From assembly GCF_037442045.1 (NCBI RefSeq), contig NZ_JBBIRC010000050.1:1-9533 (forward strand): DNA of 9,533 nucleotides. Reading direction: 5' to 3'. The position numbers were made by a program, and so were the translations under genes. Positions within the stretch are counted from its first letter, which is position 1. Each line of letters starts with the position of its first letter. This document shows, piece by piece, positions 1 through 6,339 of this stretch. This DNA comes from Ferroplasma sp037442045 (GTDB taxonomy: Archaea; Thermoplasmatota; Thermoplasmata; Thermoplasmatales; Thermoplasmataceae). The notes beneath the pieces were generated by a model. It was not told the origin of the DNA and made no database searches. It was given only the letters and a program-made list of their open reading frames with translations.

Positions 1-168
1 TTAATATTCTTTGTTTTTACACTGGTAGCTCCAATGACAATGCTCTGGCTCATAGGCAGAAACAAAGAAATTATGGGAGACCTTGTTTTATCAAGAAAGA
101 ATGAGTTAGTATACATTGCCATGTTTTTGCTGATTATAGCAACAGCATGTATTGCAGTTGCAACTTAA
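1..168 (+). CDS. Nramp-family divalent metal transporter, C-terminal fragment
   Basis: Only the last 55 residues are in the window; the start lies upstream. The reading frame beginning at base 1 is open and ends in TAA at 166-168. It reads as a hydrophobic segment, a charged turn with the sequence GRNKEIMGDLV, and a final hydrophobic segment. In Nramp (MntH-type) proton-coupled Mn2+/Fe2+ transporters, the region before the last membrane helix has the same pattern: a Pro followed by a hydrophobic helix, then an N-K-x-x-M-G turn. The fragment is therefore probably the last two membrane helices of such an inner-membrane importer. The gene converges with the MFS transporter gene, 85 bases apart, and a T-rich stretch follows its stop. 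The match rests on a short pattern, so another multi-helix transporter family is possible. Confidence 0.6.
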   Translation, partial: LIFFVFTLVAPMTMLWLIGRNKEIMGDLVLSRKNELVYIAMFLLIIATACIAVAT

Positions 169-190
169 TTTTTATTATTTCAGTTTTATT
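169..190 (+). terminator. T-rich terminator after the Nramp-like gene
   Basis: A run of T-rich sequence (T5, then ATTATTT, then TTTT) starts right after the TAA stop. Archaeal RNA polymerase terminates at such U-rich tracts without needing a hairpin. No stem-loop was seen. Confidence 0.45.
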
Positions 191-220
191 AATGAATCAA
201 AAAAATATAAATTTTGCATT

Positions 221-241
221 TAAAATTAAAAAATAAAAAAC
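221..241 (-). terminator. T-rich terminator after the MFS gene
   Basis: The plus strand is nearly all A over 221-240, so the minus-strand transcript would carry TTTTTT-A-TTTTTT shortly after the MFS stop at 254-256. This fits archaeal U-tract termination. It faces the plus-strand T-tract at 169-190, so the 85-base convergent gap carries one terminator for each gene. Confidence 0.5.
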
Positions 242-253
242 ATATCAATAAAA

Positions 254-1618
254 TTATTTTGCTATGGTTTCTACCCGTTCTCTGGAGCTTTTTGGGCCAA
301 GAATTCCTATGTCAAGAACTACTATAGCTATGAAAACCCATATTATCCCAAAGCTGGCAAGAACTCCATGAGGCAGGAATATATCAACTATAAGCAGTGT
401 TAGAATTGCTGTGGAAACTCTGCTCACGGCATATACTGTTCCAGCAGCGGTTGGCCTGATTCTTGTTGGGAATATCTCTGCCTGATAAGCGTGGAAGAAA
501 TTGGAGAAATTCCAGAGTATAAATGTTGTAATGAATCCAAATATAACTATGAGATATACGCTCGACACAATTGCAAATAAAGTTCCAAATATTCCAGCAA
601 GAACTGCAGTTCCTATTATCCCCCATTTTCTTTCAACCTTATCTATTATGAAAAGGTTAAAGACAGAACCGAAGAAGAATCCACCAAATATTAGAAATGT
701 AAATTCCAGAGTTTTAGGCAGGTCAAAACCTTTTTCAATAAGAAATAATGGCGCAAGTGCGGTGAATCCATAGAAAATACCGGATTGGAAGAACTGGAAA
801 ATTATCATCATTATTGACCTGCTTCTCACATCAGGCTCGAACATGTCTTTATATTTGCTTTTGTTTTCCTCTATTGGGGTATCAGTATCAGGTTCTGGCA
901 GGGATTTTAAATGCCTGGCTTTTATTGTTCTCTGTTCCCAGTCTGTTGTAATTTCATCAGCCTTTTTGTATTCACCGTGGACTTCCAGCCATCTTGGCGA
1001 TTCCTTTAGTCTGGTTCTTACAGCCCATATGCCAAATCCAACTACAGCCATGAACCAGAAAAGTATTCTCCATGAATAATAAGCTGGTGCTATAATATCC
1101 ATTTCGTATGTCAGGAAAGCTATTACAAATCCTGCTGTTACTGCAATGGTATATACCCATGCAAGCCTGTTCCCACGGACCTTAGCAGGCATCATTTCAG
1201 TTGTAAATGAATCTACCAGTGGAAATTCTCCTCCCACCCCGATTCCGCCAATGAAAACAAACACAGCGATAAGGTACGGTATGGACATAAAACCGGCTAT
1301 AAGCATTCCAAATGAGAATACAAGCAGATTATACAGGAAAACAAATTTTCTCCCTTTTCTATCAGCAAGCCATCCAAAAAACGCACTTCCAACGAATTCC
1401 CCCATGAAGAAAGCGGTGGTTATAATGACCGCCCCAAGACTGTGTGATATACCCAGTACTGTGATCATCAGAGCCAGTATAGCTCCATTGCCAAGCAACA
1501 TCAAAGTTTCCGCCCATTCTCCACCAGCCACCATCAGCAAGAAATCTCTCTGAACCGAGCTAAATGGCAGACGCTCAAGTCTGTCGGAAACACTACCCTT
1601 ATAAGGCTTATTTTGCAT
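254..1618 (-). CDS. MFS transporter (metabolite:H+ symporter / sugar-porter-like)
   Basis: A 454-residue membrane protein of the major facilitator superfamily, the usual length for a 12-helix member. Motif A, GWLADRKGRKF, lies in the loop after helix 2 (about residues 82-92). GxGxGGE with downstream E and RG lies at about 124-149, ESPRWLE follows helix 6 (206-212), and AEIFPTRIRPTAAG lies before helix 11 (380-393). The last two are typical of the sugar-porter and aromatic-acid/carboxylate symporter branches. A long charged loop (about 207-265) splits the two halves. The substrate cannot be read from sequence. The gene follows the CoA-transferase gene on the same strand by 64 bases, and I infer it may import a carboxylate handled by that enzyme pair. 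It has its own TATA box 24-25 bases before the ATG and no Shine-Dalgarno, so it is probably also transcribed alone as a leaderless mRNA. Confidence 0.88.
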   Translation of the reverse strand: MQNKPYKGSVSDRLERLPFSSVQRDFLLMVAGGEWAETLMLLGNGAILALMITVLGISHSLGAVIITTAFFMGEFVGSAFFGWLADRKGRKFVFLYNLLVFSFGMLIAGFMSIPYLIAVFVFIGGIGVGGEFPLVDSFTTEMMPAKVRGNRLAWVYTIAVTAGFVIAFLTYEMDIIAPAYYSWRILFWFMAVVGFGIWAVRTRLKESPRWLEVHGEYKKADEITTDWEQRTIKARHLKSLPEPDTDTPIEENKSKYKDMFEPDVRSRSIMMIIFQFFQSGIFYGFTALAPLFLIEKGFDLPKTLEFTFLIFGGFFFGSVFNLFIIDKVERKWGIIGTAVLAGIFGTLFAIVSSVYLIVIFGFITTFILWNFSNFFHAYQAEIFPTRIRPTAAGTVYAVSRVSTAILTLLIVDIFLPHGVLASFGIIWVFIAIVVLDIGILGPKSSRERVETIAK

Positions 1619-1638
1619 ACAAATATATCCAATATCAA

Positions 1639-1646
1639 TATATAAA
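1639..1646 (-). promoter_or_regulatory. TATA box of the MFS gene
   Basis: The minus strand reads TTTATATA, a near-ideal archaeal TATA element, centred about 24-25 bases before the ATG at 1618. At the usual archaeal spacing transcription would begin at or next to the A of the ATG, giving a leaderless mRNA. No Shine-Dalgarno sequence precedes the ATG, which agrees. Confidence 0.6.
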
Positions 1647-1682
1647 GTAGTATTATAATATATTAAAGGAAAACTATACTAT

Positions 1683-2795
1683 TTAATGATTCCCTATGAG
1701 CTTATCTATTTCACCAGCTGTATATCCAAGTTCAGTTAATATTTCTTTATTGCAATTTCCAAGCAGGGGTGCATTATTATTCTCTGACACTGAAAAAGGA
1801 AGTTCTGGAACTTTATAGTTAGCATTATCAAAATTCATATTCACCATATATTTCAATGCCTGTGGATCATGAAGTAAATCCCATGGCCTGTTTAAAGTTC
1901 CATAACTTATATTATTCAGTTCCAGTATTTTCTTTACTTTAGCATAGGTCATTGATAAAAGTTTTTTCTTTATTGCAGGAATAAGAAAATCTCTATTTTC
2001 ATATCTTCCATTGTTTGTGGAAAATTGTTTATTTTCAAATAAACCATTCATATTGAATCCAGCACAGAAATTCTTCCACTGATCATCTGTAGTAACTGCT
2101 ATGAAAATTTCCTTATTATCTGAAGTCGTAAAATAATCATATATTCCCCATGCAAAATTCCTTTCATTTATTGGAGGAAGGTCATGGCCAATCAGCTGAT
2201 ATGTTGCAATATGCTGCCCAACAAGAAACATTGCAGTTTCAAATAATCCTATTTCAACAAGGCCTGGCTTGTTCTGGGAAATCAATTGAAACGCCTTAAC
2301 AGCAGCAAGCATGGCTGCAGCCATATCTACTATAGAAGCGCCCATCCTCATTGGCTTGCCATCCAGGCCTGTCATATAAGCAAGCCCGGATTCTATTTCT
2401 ACAGGATAGTCCAGAGTTTTTCTGTCTTTATATGGCCCATCCATATATCCCTTTATTGAAATGTAAATAATTCTGCTGTTTATATTTTTAACCTCCTCAT
2501 ATGAAAATCCAAGCTTTGCCATTTTGCCCGGTGCCATGTTTTCTATAACTATGTCTGCAGTTTTTAAAAGCTTTTTTAAAACTTCCTTGCCCGTTTCCGT
2601 TTTAATATCCAGTTCAAGGCTTTTTTTGCCCCTGTTGTAATACATGAACGTTCCGGCACTTGTTCCACCCAATTCTCTTGATATATCTCCATTTCCAGGC
2701 TTTTCAATCTTTATAACCTCGAAACCCATATCTGAAAAAATAAGCCCTGCTGTTGGGCCTGCAACTATCTGTCCAAGTTCTATAACTCTTTTCAT
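1683..2795 (-). CDS. Family III CoA-transferase (CaiB/BaiF type)
   Basis: A 370-residue cytosolic enzyme of the CaiB/BaiF/formyl-CoA transferase family, slightly shorter than the typical 380-430. The N-terminus has the family hallmarks: RVIELGQIVAGPTAG (about 3-17), a Rossmann-like GFEVIKIEKPGNGD (24-37), and FMYYNRGKKSLELDIK (50-65). ADIVIENMAPG lies at 80-90. Asp157, in GASIVDMAAAMLAA, sits where the family has the catalytic Asp that forms the mixed anhydride and aspartyl-CoA intermediates. Such enzymes move CoA between carboxylic acids. The start ATG overlaps the TGA of the upstream DRE-TIM gene (ATGA, 2792-2795), so the two are almost certainly co-transcribed and translationally coupled. 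Its Shine-Dalgarno AGGTGAT lies inside that upstream gene. Substrate unknown; coupling suggests it activates, or recovers CoA from, the partner's substrate. Racemases of the same fold (AMACR) are a less likely alternative. Confidence 0.9.
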   Translation of the reverse strand: MKRVIELGQIVAGPTAGLIFSDMGFEVIKIEKPGNGDISRELGGTSAGTFMYYNRGKKSLELDIKTETGKEVLKKLLKTADIVIENMAPGKMAKLGFSYEEVKNINSRIIYISIKGYMDGPYKDRKTLDYPVEIESGLAYMTGLDGKPMRMGASIVDMAAAMLAAVKAFQLISQNKPGLVEIGLFETAMFLVGQHIATYQLIGHDLPPINERNFAWGIYDYFTTSDNKEIFIAVTTDDQWKNFCAGFNMNGLFENKQFSTNNGRYENRDFLIPAIKKKLLSMTYAKVKKILELNNISYGTLNRPWDLLHDPQALKYMVNMNFDNANYKVPELPFSVSENNNAPLLGNCNKEILTELGYTAGEIDKLIGNH

Positions 2796-3829
2796 AATGT
2801 ATCACCTGCTATTTTTATAATATCACTTACAGGCAAAGCCTCCCCTCTGGATGCGGATTCATCTTTTATTCTTTTTACAATGTTGCCTATATTATTTTCA
2901 TTGTATTGTATATTATTATTTTTCAATATTTCTATTATCATCTTCCTGCCGGTATAAACATTTACAGAATAGTGGTTGGCAGAAAATACTGAGCCATATG
3001 CAACGTGTGTTCCGGCTGTCTGTATTTCAGAATTGTTTCCATATACCGGCATGTTATCTGTAAAAAATTTATCTCCAATTTTCCTTATTATAATATCATA
3101 CATGTAATTGTATGCCATTCTCATGCTATCTATATTAATATCCCCTTCAATGCCATGCCTATTCAGATAATCAACAACTGTAATGGAATCTGCAATGCCA
3201 TTCCGCTCGCCCATACCAAATATTGTAGTGTCAATATAATCGGCACCTGACGATATGGCAGATATCGAGTTGGCCATAGCAAGGCCATGATCATTATGGC
3301 AATGCGCTTCTATTTTTATCCCCTTAATTTTGCTGGCAGCCTCAATTATTTTTTTCATTGCTTCTGGTTCCATTTTTCCCCTTGTATCTGGCAGCTGAAC
3401 AACATCAACATTCAATTCAGCCATCTTATTACAAAATTTTAAGATTTCATTAATATCAAACATATCTATATCCACAAAGCCAACCTCTACAATTTTTCCA
3501 AGGGTGCATGCATATTTTATATTTTCATAAATATCATTCATATTATCAATTTTGAATGGAAGGTGCAGCGATATATTGGCTCCAGTATCATTGATAAGAT
3601 CAATGTCTGCCTTAATTGTTCTCCCAAGGGCAAATATTTCATTGAAATATCTCTTATCTGCAATGTCCTTTGCGACCTGAAATTCTGATTTATGTGCAGA
3701 AGGATAGGCAACAAGGCTGCGTTTTACTCCTGCTATGGATATTAATCTGGCAAGTTCCATTTTTTCATTATAGGACAGGGCAAACCCCGGGCTCTGCATT
3801 CCTTCCCGCAAAGTGTCATCTGTAAGCAT
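2792..3829 (-). CDS. DRE-TIM Claisen-type enzyme (isopropylmalate/homocitrate synthase-like)
   Basis: A TIM-barrel metalloenzyme of the HMGL-like/LeuA superfamily. Numbering is from a possible upstream TTG start at 3838 (348 aa). Visible are the DRE motif as DDTLREG (7-13), the metal site AHCHNDHGLAMAN with His179 and His181, GMGERNGIAD (208-217), and AGTHVAYG (275-282), where synthases have a second catalytic His. A helical tail follows (VYTGRKMI, about 294-301), as in the LeuA subdomains, but the C-terminal regulatory domain is absent. The lyase-specific Cys loop of HMG-CoA lyase is not seen, and GERxG is synthase-like, so acyl-CoA plus 2-oxoacid condensation, or its reverse, is more likely than true HMG-CoA lyase. 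I prefer the ATG at 3829 (345 aa) because a TATA box lies 24-25 bases before it; the TTG would be too close. First gene of an operon with the CoA-transferase. The exact substrate cannot be assigned. Confidence 0.85.
   Translation of the reverse strand: MLTDDTLREGMQSPGFALSYNEKMELARLISIAGVKRSLVAYPSAHKSEFQVAKDIADKRYFNEIFALGRTIKADIDLINDTGANISLHLPFKIDNMNDIYENIKYACTLGKIVEVGFVDIDMFDINEILKFCNKMAELNVDVVQLPDTRGKMEPEAMKKIIEAASKIKGIKIEAHCHNDHGLAMANSISAISSGADYIDTTIFGMGERNGIADSITVVDYLNRHGIEGDINIDSMRMAYNYMYDIIIRKIGDKFFTDNMPVYGNNSEIQTAGTHVAYGSVFSANHYSVNVYTGRKMIIEILKNNNIQYNENNIGNIVKRIKDESASRGEALPVSDIIKIAGDTL
2801..2807 (-). promoter_or_regulatory. Shine-Dalgarno of the CoA-transferase gene
   Basis: The minus strand reads AGGTGAT five bases before the ATG at 2795, fully complementary to the conserved archaeal 16S rRNA 3' end (ATCACCT). 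It lies inside the last codons of the upstream gene. It fixes the start of the CoA-transferase and contrasts with the apparently leaderless first gene of the operon. Confidence 0.8.
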
Positions 3830-3849
3830 AAAATGCAATTATATAGACG

Positions 3850-3857
3850 TATTTAAT
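3850..3857 (-). promoter_or_regulatory. TATA box of the DRE-TIM/CoA-transferase operon
   Basis: The minus strand reads ATTAAATA, centred 24-25 bases before the ATG at 3829, the same spacing as the MFS and regulator promoters here. This predicts leaderless transcription from the ATG and argues against the TTG at 3838. Another AT-rich box (minus TATATAAT at 3873-3880) could serve instead, giving a short leader. Confidence 0.45.
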
Positions 3858-3863
3858 AATGTA

Positions 3864-3879
3864 ATATAATGCATTATAT
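3864..3879. promoter_or_regulatory. 16-base perfect palindrome, candidate operator
   Basis: ATATAATGCATTATAT reads the same on both strands. It lies just upstream of the proposed TATA box of the DRE-TIM operon, where an archaeal activator would bind, and between that operon and the divergent HTH_10 regulator gene. The half-site ATAATGC recurs at 3935-3941, near the regulator's own TATA box. Palindromes of A and T arise often by chance in AT-rich DNA, but the GC-containing centre and repeated half-site raise its weight. It also overlaps a possible TATA element. Confidence 0.4.
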
Positions 3880-3954
3880 ATGATATGGATAAAATAGCAT
3901 ACTATTGTTGCTGATATAAAAATCGTTATTTGACATAATGCTTTTTGAATAAGG

Positions 3955-3962
3955 TTTTATAG
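3955..3962 (+). promoter_or_regulatory. TATA box of the Bat-like regulator gene
   Basis: TTTTATAG is centred 23-24 bases before the ATG at 3982, predicting a leaderless transcript. No Shine-Dalgarno sequence is present before this start. Confidence 0.5.
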
Positions 3963-3981
3963 CAGTATTGTCTTATTTGCT

Positions 3982-4626
3982 ATGTATTTCCTGAGTATTC
4001 ATGTGGACGGAGATTGTAGCCTTGCAAGGGCCACAGAGAATAATGAATCCAAAATTATCGTTTCAAATATATACAATACTATAAATGGCTCAAATTCTCT
4101 ATTAGCATACTCAGTTGGCAGTGATATAAATAATTCATATCACCTGGATTTTAATAACATAAAATTTATGAAAGGGAAATATGCAAACATGTTTATTGGC
4201 ACTAAAAAAGGTCATAAAATAATGGAATCTATCGCAATAAGTGGTGGAATTCCAATGTACCCATACGTAGCTTTCAATGGCGGGGAAAGCTATTTTGTAA
4301 TGCATTTTAGCAAGGCTGCAATGATGGAAAACATTGAACTGGTAGAAAAAAATAATAAAATAAAAAATTATGATTATGTAACTGTAAATTCAGGAGATGG
4401 AGTACTGGATATAACAAAACGTTTGAACCATGAAATAAATCTATTGAATTTAACAGCAACAGAACAAAAAATAATACAGGAGGCATTCAGGAATGGATAT
4501 CTTGACTGGCCCAGGAACATAAGCCTGGATGATCTGGCAAGGGAGTTTTCAATATCAAAGACAACAGTACTGTTCCATATAAGAAAAGCAGAAAGTAAAT
4601 TAATTTCGTGCCTTTTATCTAAATAA
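3982..4626 (+). CDS. Bat-like HTH_10 transcriptional regulator
   Basis: A 214-residue DNA-binding regulator. Residues 157-210 match the bacterio-opsin-activator HTH_10 domain: LTATEQKIIQEAFRNGYLDWPR (157-178), then LDDLAREFSISKTTVLFHIRKAE (182-204), which carries the helix-turn-helix with SISKTTV at its recognition helix. The N-terminal 150 residues resemble the less conserved sensor-like region seen before HTH_10 in archaeal proteins, notably YPYVAFNGGESYFVMHFS at about 93-110. No PAS or GAF motif could be confirmed and no membrane segment is visible. It is divergent from the DRE-TIM/CoA-transferase operon across a 152-base region holding both promoters and a palindrome, so I infer it regulates that operon and perhaps itself. 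A ligand is unknown. The 3' end stops three bases from the convergent glycosyltransferase stop codon. Confidence 0.85.
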   Translation: MYFLSIHVDGDCSLARATENNESKIIVSNIYNTINGSNSLLAYSVGSDINNSYHLDFNNIKFMKGKYANMFIGTKKGHKIMESIAISGGIPMYPYVAFNGGESYFVMHFSKAAMMENIELVEKNNKIKNYDYVTVNSGDGVLDITKRLNHEINLLNLTATEQKIIQEAFRNGYLDWPRNISLDDLAREFSISKTTVLFHIRKAESKLISCLLSK

Positions 4627-4628
4627 TA

Positions 4629-4648
4629 TTTATTTTTTATTTTTTCTT
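4629..4648 (+). terminator. T-rich terminator of the regulator, inside the convergent gene
   Basis: Two T6 runs (4633-4638 and 4640-4645) follow the regulator stop at once. They overlap the 3' end of the glycosyltransferase gene, where the opposite strand encodes its lysine-rich tail (RKNKK). Archaeal termination at U-tracts would act here, so one stretch encodes protein on one strand and may end transcription on the other. Confidence 0.5.
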
Positions 4649-5403
4649 ATCATGCAATGCATATAGCCTTTTAAGCCATAATAATTCCTGGCAATGTATA
4701 CCGGAGAAAGCATTTCTTTAATGCTCAATTGGTGCGATAACTTTAATGTATTTCCATATTTTTCCTTAAGCTGCTTTCTTCCGTAACCATTCCAGTATGC
4801 CTGCTTTTTAAATTCTTTAAACGTTTCCCGTGTTTTTGTATAAACTATGCAATTATTGCATATGGTATGCCTGCTGCCGGCCTTAACCGCCCTGATATTC
4901 AGGTCAATGTCCTCGGCTGTTACAAAACTCTCATCGAAACCTCCAAGATTTTCAAAAAGTTTTTTTGAATACATAAGATTGGATGAAGGCGATGTTACTT
5001 CAAATTCTTCATAGTAAAGGCGGAATCTTTCCATTGCATATCGCATATTGCCTGTGCTTATGCTTTTCCCTGCCACAATATCATATTTTTCTGTTAAAGC
5101 CCTGAGATTACTCACCCATTGGTCTCCTGCTATTGCATCACCATCAATAAAAGCTATGTAATTGTACTGTGATTTAGACACTCCATAATTTCTTCCTCCC
5201 CCTCTTGTTGTTTTCTTTTCATAAAAATTCACAAAATCATATTTTTCTGCATATTCCTTCAAAATTTTTGGAGTTTTATCATTGCTTAAAGAATCCACTA
5301 CTATTATCTCCAATGGCTGCTCCTGTGGAACAAGAGAAACCATAAGATCCCTGATATTTTTCTCCTCGTTGAGAACTGTTATAACTATAGAGATTCCCTG
5401 CAT
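4630..5403 (-). CDS. Family 2 glycosyltransferase
   Basis: A 257-residue GT-A fold transferase that moves a sugar from a nucleotide-sugar to an acceptor. It opens with the classic ISIVITVLNEEKNI (4-17), then EIIVVDSLSNDKT (32-44, the nucleotide-binding D-S-x-S-x-D-x-T), and the metal-binding DxD as FIDGDA (85-90). GGFDESF lies at 154-160 with the acidic EDIDLNIR (164-171), the likely catalytic-base region, and an aromatic YWNGYGRKQ (203-211). No transmembrane helix is obvious, unlike dolichyl-phosphate sugar synthases with C-terminal anchors, so a soluble or peripheral enzyme of glycolipid or protein glycosylation is likely. Acceptor and sugar are unknown. The start lies seven bases after the stop of the small zinc protein gene and has no good Shine-Dalgarno, so it probably depends on upstream transcription and coupling. 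The C-terminus is very basic. Confidence 0.9.
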   Translation of the reverse strand: MQGISIVITVLNEEKNIRDLMVSLVPQEQPLEIIVVDSLSNDKTPKILKEYAEKYDFVNFYEKKTTRGGGRNYGVSKSQYNYIAFIDGDAIAGDQWVSNLRALTEKYDIVAGKSISTGNMRYAMERFRLYYEEFEVTSPSSNLMYSKKLFENLGGFDESFVTAEDIDLNIRAVKAGSRHTICNNCIVYTKTRETFKEFKKQAYWNGYGRKQLKEKYGNTLKLSHQLSIKEMLSPVYIARNYYGLKGYMHCMIRKNKK

Positions 5404-5410
5404 TTATGCT

Positions 5411-5596
5411 TTACCAGTCCATTTTCTGAGTTTCCCTTTCTTTTTTTGTATTTTTCTTATATTCTTTATAATGGGCTTTACATAAATGTACCTTGGTTTT
5501 TTCTTCCTTAAAGGTAAAAACCTTCCCTGCAAGGTCAGCGGGAACTGTTTGAAAGCTTTTCTCATTGCATCCGGCAACATCACAAATTTTTTCCAT
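5411..5596 (-). CDS. Small zinc-binding protein (C-x4-C … HxCxxH)
   Basis: A 61-residue basic protein with Cys5 and Cys10 (CDVAGC) and a second cluster His37-Cys39-His42 (HLCKAHYKEYKK), a layout suited to binding one Zn2+. It ends in a highly charged helix and a final Trp. I recall similar short conserved archaeal proteins with an LCKxHYKEFKK-like motif but cannot name a function; nucleic-acid binding is a guess from charge. A longer frame opens at 5707, but it would overlap GINS by 89 bases and its added N-terminal part looks non-native, so I chose the ATG at 5596. An ATTATAAG box about 26 bases upstream overlaps the GINS stop region and fits a leaderless start. It lies 22 bases after GINS and seven bases before the glycosyltransferase, so the three may be co-transcribed. 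Confidence 0.75.
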   Translation of the reverse strand: MEKICDVAGCNEKSFQTVPADLAGKVFTFKEEKTKVHLCKAHYKEYKKNTKKERETQKMDW

Positions 5597-5618
5597 AAAA
5601 TACGAATATAATATAGGC

Positions 5619-6287
5619 TTATAATTTTTTACCTTTATTAATGTATAAGCAGGCCCCATGTGATTCCAGAAGCTTTGCAAACTGCCCAGAAATATATAAA
5701 ACATCATTTTTATGAAGGTAATAGTCCTTATCGGGCAGGGCTACTGGTGGCTGATCTTTTAGAATTCTCACCAGCACATTGTCCTGAGTCAATTCTAGTT
5801 TTTCGATCTCCGGCTCAGACTTTTTTTCCTCAAATATTTCTCCCCGCCCTTCTTCAGTTATATCTTCTTCAGGCTCCTCCGCTGTAATTCCAGTAAAATC
5901 ATCATAATATCCCTTCATCTGGTCGCTCAGGTCCTTTATAATATTTTTTTCTTCAGAGCTCATATTGTAAAGGTATTCCTCTATTTCATCATATACCGAG
6001 TATTTTGCGATTTTCTCAAATCGAACCTGAAAAAATGCCTTAAAATTTTTCTTAACATCATCAAGCAGTTTCGTAATTTCCATATACTCTGCTATATCGC
6101 CGGAAACAACCTTATCCTTTTCCATACTTAAATCAACAAACAATGAATGTATATTTTTGTAAAAATTAGGATCTATTTTATTCAGCTTCCGAGATTTCCT
6201 CTCAGAAAAAAGCATAGATTTAAGATCCTCCAGGATTTTGTCGTACTTTGTGATATCTATCATTATAACAACGGATACCATTGCCAT
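5619..6287 (-). CDS. GINS complex subunit, Gins51 type
   Basis: An archaeal replication factor. GINS joins MCM helicase and GAN/RecJ-like nuclease (the CMG complex) at the fork. The helical A domain is N-terminal (about 10-130, with YDKILEDLKSMLFSERKSRK and a conserved RFEKI near 89). An acidic linker (about 131-166) follows, rich in Glu, and then a small beta B domain (about 168-217, LVRILKDQPPVAL … YYLHKNDVLYI … LLESHGACLYI). A before B is the Gins51 (Sld5/Psf1-like) order. Thermoplasma is known to use a Gins51 homotetramer, so this may be the only GINS subunit; the window cannot show that. The start is uncertain: ATGs at 6287, 6281 and 6263 are in frame. An AT-rich box (minus ATATATTT, 6313-6320) lies 29-30 bases before the first. 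The third (MIDITKYDK) better resembles the family N-terminus. Confidence 0.85.
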   Translation of the reverse strand: MAMVSVVIMIDITKYDKILEDLKSMLFSERKSRKLNKIDPNFYKNIHSLFVDLSMEKDKVVSGDIAEYMEITKLLDDVKKNFKAFFQVRFEKIAKYSVYDEIEEYLYNMSSEEKNIIKDLSDQMKGYYDDFTGITAEEPEEDITEEGRGEIFEEKKSEPEIEKLELTQDNVLVRILKDQPPVALPDKDYYLHKNDVLYISGQFAKLLESHGACLYINKGKKL

Positions 6288-6339
6288 TTAAATATTTATC
6301 AGTTCTTGTTAAAAATATATTATTTGGAATAATTTTCAT

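Noticed and set aside
1146..1553. 135-codon plus-strand frame opposite the MFS gene
   Set aside because: Shadow of the transporter gene; composition rich in Ser, Pro and Thr, as expected from the complement of membrane-helix codons.
2792..3838. Annotation as HMG-CoA lyase
   Set aside because: The HMG-CoA lyase Cys-containing loop is not present, and GMGERNG and AGTHVAYG are synthase-like, so only the wider DRE-TIM family is supported.
5597..5707. N-terminal extension of the small zinc protein to a 98-residue frame
   Set aside because: It overlaps the GINS gene by 89 bases, adds a hydrophobic stretch unrelated to the compact zinc motif, and a TATA-like box sits about 26 bases before the inner ATG at 5596.
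5660..5887. Plus-strand frame inside the GINS gene
   Set aside because: Antisense to the GINS B domain and acidic linker; its leucine and proline runs mirror the Glu-rich linker codons.
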